Shown here piece by piece: positions 1 through 6,357 of a stretch of DNA of 14,815 nt (positions are counted from its first letter, which is position 1; the number at the start of each line of letters is the position of its first letter). A program made the translations under genes and the position numbers. Origin of the DNA: Gallionella sp. UBA6045 (GTDB taxonomy: Bacteria; Pseudomonadota; Gammaproteobacteria; Burkholderiales; Gallionellaceae). Below the pieces are notes generated by a model that did no database searches, had not been told where the DNA came from, and worked only from the letters and a program-made list of their open reading frames with translations. The stretch spans positions 1-14,815 of the forward strand of contig DIYV01000071.1 of NCBI GenBank assembly GCA_002429165.1, given 5' to 3'.

Positions 1-2
1 CC

Positions 3-809
3 CCCCCCCCCCCCGCCGTATTCATTTTCAAGGGCACTCAAATTCACGCCTTCGCCGATGGCAACGGTGAGACATGGTTTTCTGCCGGTGATGTTTGTGC
101 TGTTCTTGGCTATAGCAACGACAGCGAAGCCATCAATAAATACTGCCGTGAAAAGGGGATCTCGAAACACGACTCCCATGCTGAAGATGAGGATCATGGA
201 TTAACCTACATCAACGAAGGGAACCTCTACCGCCTGATCATCAACTCCCGCAATGAAGGCGCGCCTGCCTTTGAAGCGAAGCTGACGGAGGAAATTCTTC
301 CCGCCATCAGAAAGGCAGGAGGCTGCGCCACACCACAAGATGCCAGCGCACTCTCCCTTGCCCAGCAGAACGCCTTGCGGCAGATCATCTCCCAGCGTTC
401 GGTGAACGCCGATATCTGGAGTAGCTTCAACGATCATTTCGAGATTGGCAGTTATATTGAGTTGCCCGCAGAGCGTTTCGTCGATGCGGTTTCTTTTCTT
501 GCCGCGCTGCCCACGAACGAGAAGTTGCTCGGTGCACGATACCAGTACCCGCGCGCCATGCTCGATCAGCCGCACTTTGTTGCGCCGGACGATGGCAAGG
601 CCTGCCTGTCGCTGTCCATGCTGTCAGACCTGGCACAGTTCGAGTCGCCGCTTATGTCGCTTCTGAATCAACTGCGCAGCGATGGGCACGACATCACCGC
701 GCCGCTTGATGAGGCTGTGGCCATGCGCGCGGCCATGCAGCAAACGGACAAGGTGCTGGATGAAATCCGGCTGATTGCGCTCAAGGCAAAATCGGGGAGA
801 CTGAGATGA
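3..809 (+). CDS. BRO-N domain phage antirepressor-like protein, 5' end cut by the window edge
   Basis: The reading frame is open from the left edge to the TGA at 807-809, giving about 263 residues after the poly-C run. No start codon in this frame precedes the conserved N-terminal part, so the true start is upstream. The first ~100 residues resemble the BRO-N domain found in prophage antirepressors: FIFKG, then WFSAGDVCAVLGY, a central N-L-Y-R-L-I-I-NSR block, and an EEILPAIRK end. A helical C-terminal part follows (IWSSFNDHF, then S-Y-x-x-L-P-A-E-R-F), reminiscent of ORF6C-type domains. Such proteins bind DNA and often antagonise phage repressors; the target here is unknown. It lies upstream of an alpA-like gene on the same strand. 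The first 14 bases are all C and may be an assembly artefact, so the extreme N-terminal residues should not be trusted. Confidence 0.8.
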   Translation, partial: PPPPAVFIFKGTQIHAFADGNGETWFSAGDVCAVLGYSNDSEAINKYCREKGISKHDSHAEDEDHGLTYINEGNLYRLIINSRNEGAPAFEAKLTEEILPAIRKAGGCATPQDASALSLAQQNALRQIISQRSVNADIWSSFNDHFEIGSYIELPAERFVDAVSFLAALPTNEKLLGARYQYPRAMLDQPHFVAPDDGKACLSLSMLSDLAQFESPLMSLLNQLRSDGHDITAPLDEAVAMRAAMQQTDKVLDEIRLIALKAKSGRLR

Positions 810-868
810 TTTCTCCTCAACGGATATTCCATGTTTTTCTAATACGCAACTTTAAGCAAGACTGGACA

Positions 869-910
869 ATGAATACAAACGAGGCATGCGGCGAGGGGGC
901 GACAAAATGA
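869..910 (+). other. Possible 13-codon leader ORF overlapping the alpA-like start (ATGA)
   Basis: ATG at 869 opens 13 codons ending in TGA at 908-910, which overlaps the ATG of the next gene at 907-909 as ATGA. The arrangement would allow translational coupling. Its own ribosome binding site is poor, so it may be chance. Confidence 0.25.
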
Positions 911-1161
911 ACGCACGAGACCTGACATTCGAGGAAATGAAAAAACCGGGGAAGGCGCTGATCAACCGCAAGCGCCTGCTAACAATCGTGCCTCTTTCTG
1001 AGAGAACAATTCTTAACATGGAAAAACGGGGAGAGTTTCCACAGCGCTTCTCTATCACCACGCGTTTGGTTGCGTGGGACCTGCAAGAAATTGAGGCTTG
1101 GATCGAGCAACGTAAATCCGCAGCATTGCTTCCGTCAGCTCCGGGGCTCAGGAGCGTGTAG
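907..1161 (+). CDS. AlpA-family helix-turn-helix regulator
   Basis: 84 residues. The fold signature is that of AlpA/excisionase-like small DNA-binding proteins: a LINRKRLLTIVPLSERTILN helix-turn-helix (residues about 17-36), then the turn GEFPQRFSI, and a closing V-A-W-D-L-Q-E-I-E-A-W-I-E-Q-R helix. In P4-like elements AlpA activates integrase expression or acts as excisionase; that role is inferred here from family and from the adjacent integrase. I chose ATG 907 because GAGGGGG at 893-899 sits 7 nt upstream; an in-frame ATG at 886 lacks such a site. Its 3' end overlaps the integrase 3' end by 14 bp on opposite strands, so the two genes are convergent. Confidence 0.85.
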   Translation: MNARDLTFEEMKKPGKALINRKRLLTIVPLSERTILNMEKRGEFPQRFSITTRLVAWDLQEIEAWIEQRKSAALLPSAPGLRSV

Positions 1162-2341
1162 CAAACTTGTCTATCATGTCCGCCCATTCCTGCAACATCA
1201 CGCGCCGCTGTTCTGCATACTCGGCTTTGTTGTAAACGGCCCTCACCCCTTTCTGTTCATGGGCTAGGCACTTTTCAATCCAGTCCGTGTTGTATCCGGC
1301 CTCATGCAGCAGCGTCGAGGCAGTCCGCCTTAAGTCATGCGGCCCAAATTTGTCCAGCGTCTTACCATCCTTCTGTGCTGCCATATAAGCCAGCTTGGTG
1401 ACCTGGTTCAAGGTCGCCTTGCTCATCGGTATGTCAGGATCGTAGCGTGATGGCAAAACGTAACGTGAACCGCCAGCGCAGGTCTTAAGAGCAACGAAAA
1501 TATCCAGAGCCTGTCTCGACAGGTAGATATTGTGCGGATTGCGCCGCTTCATTCGCTCACCTGGGATAGTCCAAATCGCATCAGTGAAATTGATCTCTGT
1601 CCATACTGCCTCGACCAATTCTGACTTGCGCAACATGGTCAACAGTAACAACTTGACCGCAAGCCTGATCGTAGGTGCGGTAGAAACGTACTCCAGATAC
1701 TGATACATCACCCCGATCTCTTCTGGCGATAGCGACCGATCCTTGGGTTGAAATCTTGCGATAGACGTTGGCCGCACCAAGTCGGCCGGATTGTCATGCT
1801 TATGCCCTTTCTCCATCGCATAGCGATATACCAACTGCACCACCTCTCTGGCATGGACCGCCGTGGCTGGTGCGCCTCTGGCTACGATCTTGTCACACAA
1901 AGCACGCAAATCCTCATGGGATATTTCACCCATCTTGAGCTTGCCAAACGGCTCCTTGAGATCGCGCTCATAGACTGATCGCCGCATGTCTCGGGTTGAA
2001 TCGGCCATCTGGTGATTCTTCAACCATAGCTCCGCCCACTCACCAAATGAATCTGCATCCTTGGACTTTTGCTTTTCTCTCGCCTTGGTTCTGGATGGCG
2101 ACTTGCCGGCAACAAGCTCCTTTTTCGCCAATGAAAGCTTCTCTCTGGCTTCCTTCAGTGTCAGGCCCCCGGCCCCATAGCGCCCAATCACCAGCGTCTC
2201 TTGCCGTCCGTTGATGCTGTAGTTATAGCGGAACGATACCGTACCTGTGGTCAAGACGGTGACATATAGACCATCACGGTCACTGACTTTGTACGCCTTG
2301 GCTTCAGGCTTGAGATTCCGTAATTTTGTATCTGTCAGCAT
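1148..2341 (-). CDS. P4-type tyrosine recombinase (integrase)
   Basis: 397 residues, normal for the family. The N-terminal arm-binding domain (DUF4102-like, about residues 1-85; LTDTKLRNLKPEAKAYKVSD) is followed by a core-binding SAM-like domain (about 98-185) and the catalytic domain (about 200-375). All active-site positions are visible: R238 in LRKSEL, K265 in ERMKRRN, H335 and R338 in HDLRR, H361 in LAHEQ, and nucleophile Y370 in RAVYN. It is therefore likely to be an active site-specific recombinase for integration and excision of the element. The start ATG 2339-2341 has GGGGGAAG just upstream. It reads away from guaA, with its control region between the two genes. The target site is inferred to be the guaA 3' end. 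A slightly lower GC content than guaAB fits a transferred origin. Confidence 0.95.
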   Translation of the reverse strand: MLTDTKLRNLKPEAKAYKVSDRDGLYVTVLTTGTVSFRYNYSINGRQETLVIGRYGAGGLTLKEAREKLSLAKKELVAGKSPSRTKAREKQKSKDADSFGEWAELWLKNHQMADSTRDMRRSVYERDLKEPFGKLKMGEISHEDLRALCDKIVARGAPATAVHAREVVQLVYRYAMEKGHKHDNPADLVRPTSIARFQPKDRSLSPEEIGVMYQYLEYVSTAPTIRLAVKLLLLTMLRKSELVEAVWTEINFTDAIWTIPGERMKRRNPHNIYLSRQALDIFVALKTCAGGSRYVLPSRYDPDIPMSKATLNQVTKLAYMAAQKDGKTLDKFGPHDLRRTASTLLHEAGYNTDWIEKCLAHEQKGVRAVYNKAEYAEQRRVMLQEWADMIDKFATRS

Positions 2342-2359
2342 ACTTCCCCCGGCGATTTG

Positions 2360-2500
2360 ATACCATGATTATGAAAGCCCATAAATACCGCTACAACCCG
2401 CGTATTTATTGGACTTGTTCATATTTTATACCATTGTCGAACAAGAATTTTTGCAATGGTATTACGATGAGCGAATGGTATTTTAGAAGATTGTACCATC
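2360..2500. promoter_or_regulatory. Integrase upstream region with ATACCAT/ATGGTAT repeats and two interlocked inverted repeats
   Basis: ATACCAT occurs at 2360-2366 and 2428-2434 and its complement ATGGTAT at 2456-2462 and 2475-2481; GTACCAT at 2493-2499 is one mismatch away. Two copies form a perfect 9-bp inverted repeat (ATACCATTG 2428-2436, CAATGGTAT 2454-2462). A second inverted repeat, CTTGTTC 2414-2420 with GAACAAG 2439-2445, interlocks with it. An AT-rich TATAAAAT-like element on the minus strand lies inside the first arm. These could be arm-type integrase or excisionase sites, or operators for an element repressor or AlpA. Binding is inferred. Confidence 0.55.
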
Positions 2501-2509
2501 GATAGAACC

Positions 2510-2563
2510 ATGAAAAAAACTTGCTTGCCGCTACTTGTCGTTGCCGGACTTTGCCAGACATAA
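2510..2563 (+). other. 17-codon ORF resembling a truncated signal peptide
   Basis: ATG 2510-2512 to TAA 2561-2563 encodes MKKTCLPLLVVAGLCQT, which has the charged start and hydrophobic core of a secretion or lipoprotein signal but ends there. No strong ribosome binding site precedes it. It could be the stump of a lipoprotein gene cut by integration, or chance. Part of it lies in an imperfect direct repeat, whose second copy conserves L-x-V-V-A-x-x-C-Q-T in frame. Confidence 0.2.
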
Positions 2564-2634
2564 AGCATAAAAGCCCTGTAAATACAGGGCTTTTCGTTAA
2601 TCCACTACCAGTCGTTGCGCTACGCTGCCAGACG
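2528..2634. repeat. Imperfect 33-bp direct repeat flanking a terminator at the guaA-integrase junction
   Basis: Copies at 2528-2560 and 2602-2634 are offset by 74 bp and match at 24 of 33 positions by my count. Two perfectly kept 8-mers stand out: GTCGTTGC (2537-2544, 2611-2618) and TGCCAGAC (2552-2559, 2626-2633). The second copy ends 5 bp before the guaA stop codon. It may be an attachment-site or accessory-protein repeat, or a small local duplication. Confidence 0.45.
2569..2594. terminator. Perfect 12-bp-stem hairpin terminator downstream of guaA, usable in both directions
   Basis: AAAAGCCCTGTA (2569-2580) pairs perfectly with TACAGGGCTTTT (2583-2594) around two bases. The A/T flanks give a T-run on either strand, so it can stop guaA transcripts (minus strand) and shield the integrase promoter. 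It starts 46 bp after the guaA stop codon. Confidence 0.85.
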
Positions 2635-2639
2635 CAAAA

Positions 2640-4223
2640 TCATTCCCACTCTATCGTCGCGGGCGGCTTGCCGGAGATGTCATAGACCACGCGGTTGATG
2701 CCGCGCACTTCGTTGATGATGCGGTTGGAAACCCTGCCCAGCAATTCATAGGGCAAATGTGCCCAGTGTGCGGTCATGAAATCCTGGGTCTGCACCGCGC
2801 GCAATGCCACCACCCATTCATAGGTTCGGCCATCTCCCATCACGCCGACGCTTTTGACCGGCAGGAATACAGTGAAGGCTTGCGAAGTTTTCGCATACCA
2901 GGACATCCCGTCGTCATCCTTGGTGGCATGCAGTTCTTCGATGAAGATCGCGTCGGCGCGGCGCAGCAGTTCGGCGTACTCGCGCTTGACTTCACCCAGG
3001 ATGCGCACCCCCAGACCGGGGCCCGGGAAAGGATGACGGTATACCATGTCGTGCGGCAGGCCCAGCGCCACACCGAGTTCGCGCACTTCGTCCTTGAACA
3101 ACTCGCGCAACGGCTCGAGCAGTTTGAGGTGCAGACTTTCCGGCAGGCCGCCGACATTGTGGTGCGATTTGATGGCGTGGGCCTTTTTGGTTTTCGCGCC
3201 GGCCGATTCGATCACGTCAGGATAAATGGTGCCCTGCGCCAGCCACTTGGCATTTTTGATCTTCGCCGATTCACGCTGGAACACTTCGACGAACTCGCGG
3301 CCGATGACTTTGCGTTTCTGTTCCGGGTCGGTCACGCCCGAGAGGTGTTTCAAGAACTCGCCGCTGGCATCAACATGAATGATCTTCATGTGCATGTGAT
3401 TGCCGAAGGTCTCCATCACCTGTACGCCTTCGTTCAGGCGCAACAGACCGTTGTCGACGAACACGCAGGTGAGCTGGTCGCCGATCGCGCGGTGGATCAG
3501 TGCAGCTGCGACGGAGGAATCCACGCCGCCGGACAATCCCAGAATCACTTCGTCTGTTCCGACCTGCACGCGGATTTTTTCCACCGCCTCGCTGATGTAA
3601 TCCGGCATGTTCCAGTCATCACCGCAGCCGCAGATGTCGTGCACGAAACGGCCTATGATGGCCTTGCCCTGATAGGTGTGGGTGACCTCGGGATGGAATT
3701 GCACCGCATAGTAGCGGCGTGCCTCATCCGCCATCGCGGCGATCGGCGTGGCGGCATTGCTGGCGATGACCGAGAATCCCGGCGGCAGTGCCGTCACCTT
3801 GTCGCCGTGACTCATCCACACGTCGAGCAGGCCGTGGCCTTGTGCGTTGGTCCTGTCCTGAATGCCTTCGAACAGTCTGGAATGCCCCTGCGCACGGATT
3901 TCCGCATAACCGAACTCGCGTACAGTACCGCTCTCCACTGCCCCGCCCAGTTGCGCCGCCATGGTCTGCATGCCGTAGCAAATGCCCAGCACCGGCACAC
4001 CCAGTTCGAACACAATCTGCGGCGCGCGAGGCGTATCACCCTCGGTCACCGAATTCGGGCCGCCGGAAAGTATGATCCCCGCCGGGTTGAAATCGCGAAT
4101 GAAGCTTACATCGACATCGTAAGGATGCAGTTCGCAGTAGACGTTGGTTTCGCGCACGCGGCGCGCAATCAGCTGGGTATATTGCGAACCGAAATCGAGG
4201 ATCAGGATTTTTTTGTGCGACAT
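2640..4223 (-). CDS. guaA: GMP synthase (glutamine-hydrolysing)
   Basis: 527 residues, close to the usual ~525. It catalyses XMP + ATP + glutamine to GMP in the cytosol, the last step of guanylate synthesis. Domains in order: a class I glutamine amidotransferase (about 5-200) with the triad C82 (GICYG), H177 and E179 (FHPEV); an ATP pyrophosphatase with P-loop SGGVDSS at 231-237; and a C-terminal dimerisation domain ending [13 protein letters not shown] chose ATG 4221-4223 because the conserved start [17 protein letters not shown] begins there; an upstream in-frame ATG at 4298 would add 25 non-conserved residues. It follows guaB by 96 nt and is probably cotranscribed. Its 3' end appears to be the attachment site of the neighbouring element, with the coding sequence left intact to the normal C-terminus. 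Confidence 0.98.
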   Translation of the reverse strand: MSHKKILILDFGSQYTQLIARRVRETNVYCELHPYDVDVSFIRDFNPAGIILSGGPNSVTEGDTPRAPQIVFELGVPVLGICYGMQTMAAQLGGAVESGTVREFGYAEIRAQGHSRLFEGIQDRTNAQGHGLLDVWMSHGDKVTALPPGFSVIASNAATPIAAMADEARRYYAVQFHPEVTHTYQGKAIIGRFVHDICGCGDDWNMPDYISEAVEKIRVQVGTDEVILGLSGGVDSSVAAALIHRAIGDQLTCVFVDNGLLRLNEGVQVMETFGNHMHMKIIHVDASGEFLKHLSGVTDPEQKRKVIGREFVEVFQRESAKIKNAKWLAQGTIYPDVIESAGAKTKKAHAIKSHHNVGGLPESLHLKLLEPLRELFKDEVRELGVALGLPHDMVYRHPFPGPGLGVRILGEVKREYAELLRRADAIFIEELHATKDDDGMSWYAKTSQAFTVFLPVKSVGVMGDGRTYEWVVALRAVQTQDFMTAHWAHLPYELLGRVSNRIINEVRGINRVVYDISGKPPATIEWE

Positions 4224-4264
4224 GGCTTGTGATCTGGAAGTGAAGATTCGGAATTGAGGAACCA

Positions 4265-4307
4265 GGGACCGGGATGTTAAGGATGGATATTCCCGCACCC
4301 CGGTCCC
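4265..4307. repeat. 9-bp perfect inverted repeat in the guaB-guaA gap
   Basis: GGGACCGGG (4265-4273) and CCCGGTCCC (4299-4307) are separated by 25 nt and occupy much of the 96-nt gap. In the guaBA transcript they would form a very GC-rich stem. There is no T-run after it, so a simple terminator is unlikely. It may be an mRNA-stabilising or partial-attenuation structure, or a degenerate dispersed repeat. Confidence 0.6.
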
Positions 4308-4319
4308 GGACTCTGCATC

Positions 4320-5780
4320 CTAGTCTATATGGTAATTCGGCGCTTCCTTGGTGATCTGCACATCATGCACATGAGACTCGCGTATGCCGGCAGAAGATAT
4401 CTCGACGAACTCGGCTTTGGTGTGCATGGTGGCGATATCCGCGCATCCAAGATAGCCCATGCTGGAACGCAGACCGCCCATCAACTGATGGATCACTGCC
4501 AGCACGCTGCCCTTGTATGGCACACGACCTTCCACGCCTTCCGGCACCAGCTTGTCCTGGTTGGCTTCGTTATCCTGGAAATAACGGTCGCTGGAACCTT
4601 GCTGCATCGCGGCCAGACTGCCCATGCCGCGATAGGATTTGTAGGAACGCCCCTGAAACAATTCGATCTCGCCGGGTGCTTCTTCGGTACCGGCAAACAA
4701 ACCGCCGAGCATCACGGTATGCGCGCCGGCCGCGATCGCTTTCGAGATGTCACCGGAGTAACGAATGCCGCCATCGGCGATCAACGGTACACCGGTTCCA
4801 AGCAATGCCTTGGCAACACTCTGAATCGCCCCGATCTGCGGCACACCGACACCCGCGACAATGCGAGTGGTGCAGATCGAACCGGGACCGATGCCGACTT
4901 TAACACCGTCCGCGCCGTGATCCAGCAAAGCCATAGCCGCACCGCCGGTGGCGATATTGCCGCCGATCACCTCGATGTGCGGGAACCGGGTCTTGACCCA
5001 CTTGACGCGATCCAGCACACCCTGCGAATGACCGTGAGCGGTATCCACCACGATCACATCAACGCCCGCCTCGGCCAGCAACGTGACACGCTCATCCGTA
5101 CCTTCGCCTACGCCGACCGCAGCACCGACACGCAGATGACCGAAGCCATCCTTGCAGGCATTCGGATGTTCGCTTGATTTCAATATATCCTTGACCGTCA
5201 TCAAACCGCACAACTCGAACGCATCGTTAACCACCATTACGCGCTCGATACGATGTTTGTGCATCAGGTTGCGCGCCTCTTCCAGGCTGGCGTTCTCCTT
5301 GACGGTGATCAGCCGCTCAAGCGGCGTCATGATATTTTTGACCGGCTGATCCAGATTGCTCTCGAAGCGCAGATCGCGATTGGTGACAATGCCGACCAAC
5401 TGCTTGCCCTGCACCACCGGCAAACCGGAAATCTTGTGCTTGCGAGTCAGACTCAACACGTTGCGCACCGACATGTCAGGCGTGATGGTGATGGGATCCT
5501 GAACCACGCCGCTTTCAAATCGTTTGACCTTGGCAACCTTCTCCGCCTGTGCCTGGGCCGGCATATTCTTGTGGATGATGCCGATGCCGCCTTCCTGCGC
5601 CAGCGCGATCGCCAAGCGCGATTCGGTGACGGTATCCATCGCCGCGGACAACAGCGGGATGTTCAAATTAATGTTGCGGGTGAGCTGGGTGCGCAGGCTG
5701 ACATCGCGCGGTAACACATTGGAGTAGGCAGGGACGAGCAGGACGTCGTCAAACGTTAAAGCTTTTTGAATGATGCGCAT
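4320..5780 (-). CDS. guaB: Inosine-5'-monophosphate dehydrogenase
   Basis: 486 residues, typical length. It oxidises IMP to XMP with NAD+, the rate-limiting step toward GMP. A TIM barrel starts with [13 protein letters not shown] (about 8-20) and is interrupted by two CBS domains (about 93-205), which in the family bind purine nucleotides and tune activity. The catalytic loop GPGSICTTR places the nucleophile at C303. The mobile flap carries the catalytic Arg-Tyr pair at R399-Y400 (SSDRYFQ) and ends [11 protein letters not shown]. Start ATG 5778-5780 has GAGGG 7 nt upstream. guaA follows on the same strand, forming the common guaBA unit, so IMP is carried to GMP by adjacent genes. The promoter lies immediately upstream. 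Confidence 0.98.
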   Translation of the reverse strand: MRIIQKALTFDDVLLVPAYSNVLPRDVSLRTQLTRNINLNIPLLSAAMDTVTESRLAIALAQEGGIGIIHKNMPAQAQAEKVAKVKRFESGVVQDPITITPDMSVRNVLSLTRKHKISGLPVVQGKQLVGIVTNRDLRFESNLDQPVKNIMTPLERLITVKENASLEEARNLMHKHRIERVMVVNDAFELCGLMTVKDILKSSEHPNACKDGFGHLRVGAAVGVGEGTDERVTLLAEAGVDVIVVDTAHGHSQGVLDRVKWVKTRFPHIEVIGGNIATGGAAMALLDHGADGVKVGIGPGSICTTRIVAGVGVPQIGAIQSVAKALLGTGVPLIADGGIRYSGDISKAIAAGAHTVMLGGLFAGTEEAPGEIELFQGRSYKSYRGMGSLAAMQQGSSDRYFQDNEANQDKLVPEGVEGRVPYKGSVLAVIHQLMGGLRSSMGYLGCADIATMHTKAEFVEISSAGIRESHVHDVQITKEAPNYHID

Positions 5781-5804
5781 GAATCAGCCCTCGGCAAAGC
5801 GAGC

Positions 5805-5810
5805 ATTATA
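5805..5810 (-). promoter_or_regulatory. guaB -10 box (TATAAT) with GC-rich discriminator
   Basis: On the minus strand a perfect TATAAT is followed by GCTCGC, placing the likely start about 20 nt before the guaB ATG. The -35 region is weak (TGGATA at 18-bp spacing). A GC-rich discriminator is typical of promoters under stringent (ppGpp) control, as is known for E. coli guaBA; that control is inferred here. Confidence 0.6.
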
Positions 5811-5920
5811 CGCATCTGGTGTAGTCATATCCAGCGACTTGGGCGGGGATAACCGGGGGGCTTATTCAATAATTGTCTGATAAACCGTTCTGTTGGCCAT
5901 CAAAGCCGTTTGCCAGGCCC

Positions 5921-5945
5921 AAAAAACTCTTGGCAGCCTGCTGCC
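5921..5945 (-). terminator. Intrinsic terminator after the 34-residue miniprotein gene
   Basis: Read on the minus strand, GGCAG-CAGG-CTGCC (5945 to 5932) is followed by AAGAG and then TTTTTT (5926 to 5921). It lies about 75 nt past the miniprotein stop codon and separates that transcript from guaB. Confidence 0.6.
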
Positions 5946-6018
5946 TTATAGCCGGCTAAGTAATAAAGCCGCTGGATTGTGTCTGGCCACCCAGGATATC
6001 GTGGGTAGCGCTAGTTGT

Positions 6019-6123
6019 TTATTCGGTAGGCTTGCCCGAAAATATAATGAGTAGGCTCATTACAATAAAAGGTGAAAAAACAAAGAAAACCGTTAATACA
6101 CCCACAACTGTTACTGAACCCAT
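6019..6123 (-). CDS. 34-residue hydrophobic miniprotein, predicted single membrane span, unrecognised
   Basis: ATG 6121-6123 to TAA 6019-6021 encodes 34 residues. GGAGGTG ends 4 nt before the ATG (GGAGGTGTCAAATG), one of the two best ribosome binding sites in the window. The protein starts MGSVTVVGVLTVFF, continues as an almost unbroken hydrophobic stretch from residue 4 to about 28, contains one proline near the middle, and ends in a short polar tail SGKPTE. That is a one-span membrane peptide with no cleavable signal. A candidate promoter lies about 80 bp upstream and a hairpin terminator downstream, so it looks like its own transcription unit. Known small membrane proteins of this size act as subunits of respiratory oxidases or transporters (CydX- or KdpF-like), but I see no specific match and assign no function. 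Chance ORF is the alternative; the binding site argues against it. Confidence 0.6.
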   Translation of the reverse strand: MGSVTVVGVLTVFFVFSPFIVMSLLIIFSGKPTE

Positions 6124-6203
6124 TTGACACCTCCAAAATAATTATCGTAACTGTTCCCCCACAACCGATATTTTGGCCCTGATATCAACCGATCAGTCTG
6201 ACG

Positions 6204-6233
6204 GGTTAAATAACCATATAAAAACTGTGGCAA
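6204..6233 (-). promoter_or_regulatory. Candidate promoter for the miniprotein gene, overlapped by a 12-bp palindrome
   Basis: On the minus strand TTGCCA (6233-6228) and TTTAAC (6210-6205) are spaced by 17 bp, each matching consensus at 4 of 6 positions. The palindrome GGTTA-AA-TAACC (6204-6215) covers the -10 box and could be an operator. The rest of the 6124-6357 gap shows the direct repeat CAACCGAT (6162-6169, 6186-6193) and nothing else I can name. Confidence 0.3.
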
Positions 6234-6319
6234 TGAGATAGTGTCATCTGACAACACAATACGCAACAATCAAAATGCAACAAGATAATACCAATATACA
6301 AAAATTCGATTTCATGACT

Positions 6320-6338
6320 CCCGGATTTTATTGCCGGG
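6320..6338 (-). terminator. Weak hairpin after rep
   Basis: CCCGG (6320-6324) and CCGGG (6334-6338) form a 5-bp stem 20 bp beyond the rep stop codon. There is no clear T-run on the minus strand, so terminator function is uncertain. Confidence 0.3.
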
Positions 6339-6357
6339 TTTGAGGCGACTGTTGCAA

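Larger units (their letters stand above)
1..2640. mobile_element. End fragment of an integrative element (prophage or genomic island) abutting the 3' end of guaA
   Basis: Three phage/island-type genes lie together: a BRO-N antirepressor, an AlpA-type regulator and a P4-type tyrosine recombinase. The integrase begins 300 bp from the guaA stop codon, with only repeats and a terminator between. The 3' end of guaA is an established integration hotspot for genomic islands, and an integrase gene next to the attachment site is the usual layout. The left boundary lies outside the window, so the matching attachment repeat cannot be seen. The exact junction near 2640 is inferred from the gene order, not from a duplicated core sequence. 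Cargo genes are not visible. Confidence 0.7.

Noticed and set aside
2757..4232. 491-codon plus-strand ORF opposite guaA
   Set aside because: It is a mirror frame of the strongly conserved guaA; the translation is His/Arg/Ala-rich with no domain.
4329..5177. 282-codon plus-strand ORF opposite guaB
   Set aside because: Antisense shadow of guaB with no recognisable motif.
5996..6007. CCCA/TGGG hairpin near 5990-6006 as a terminator
   Set aside because: Short stem with no T-run on either strand; the hairpin at 5921-5945 is a better terminator.
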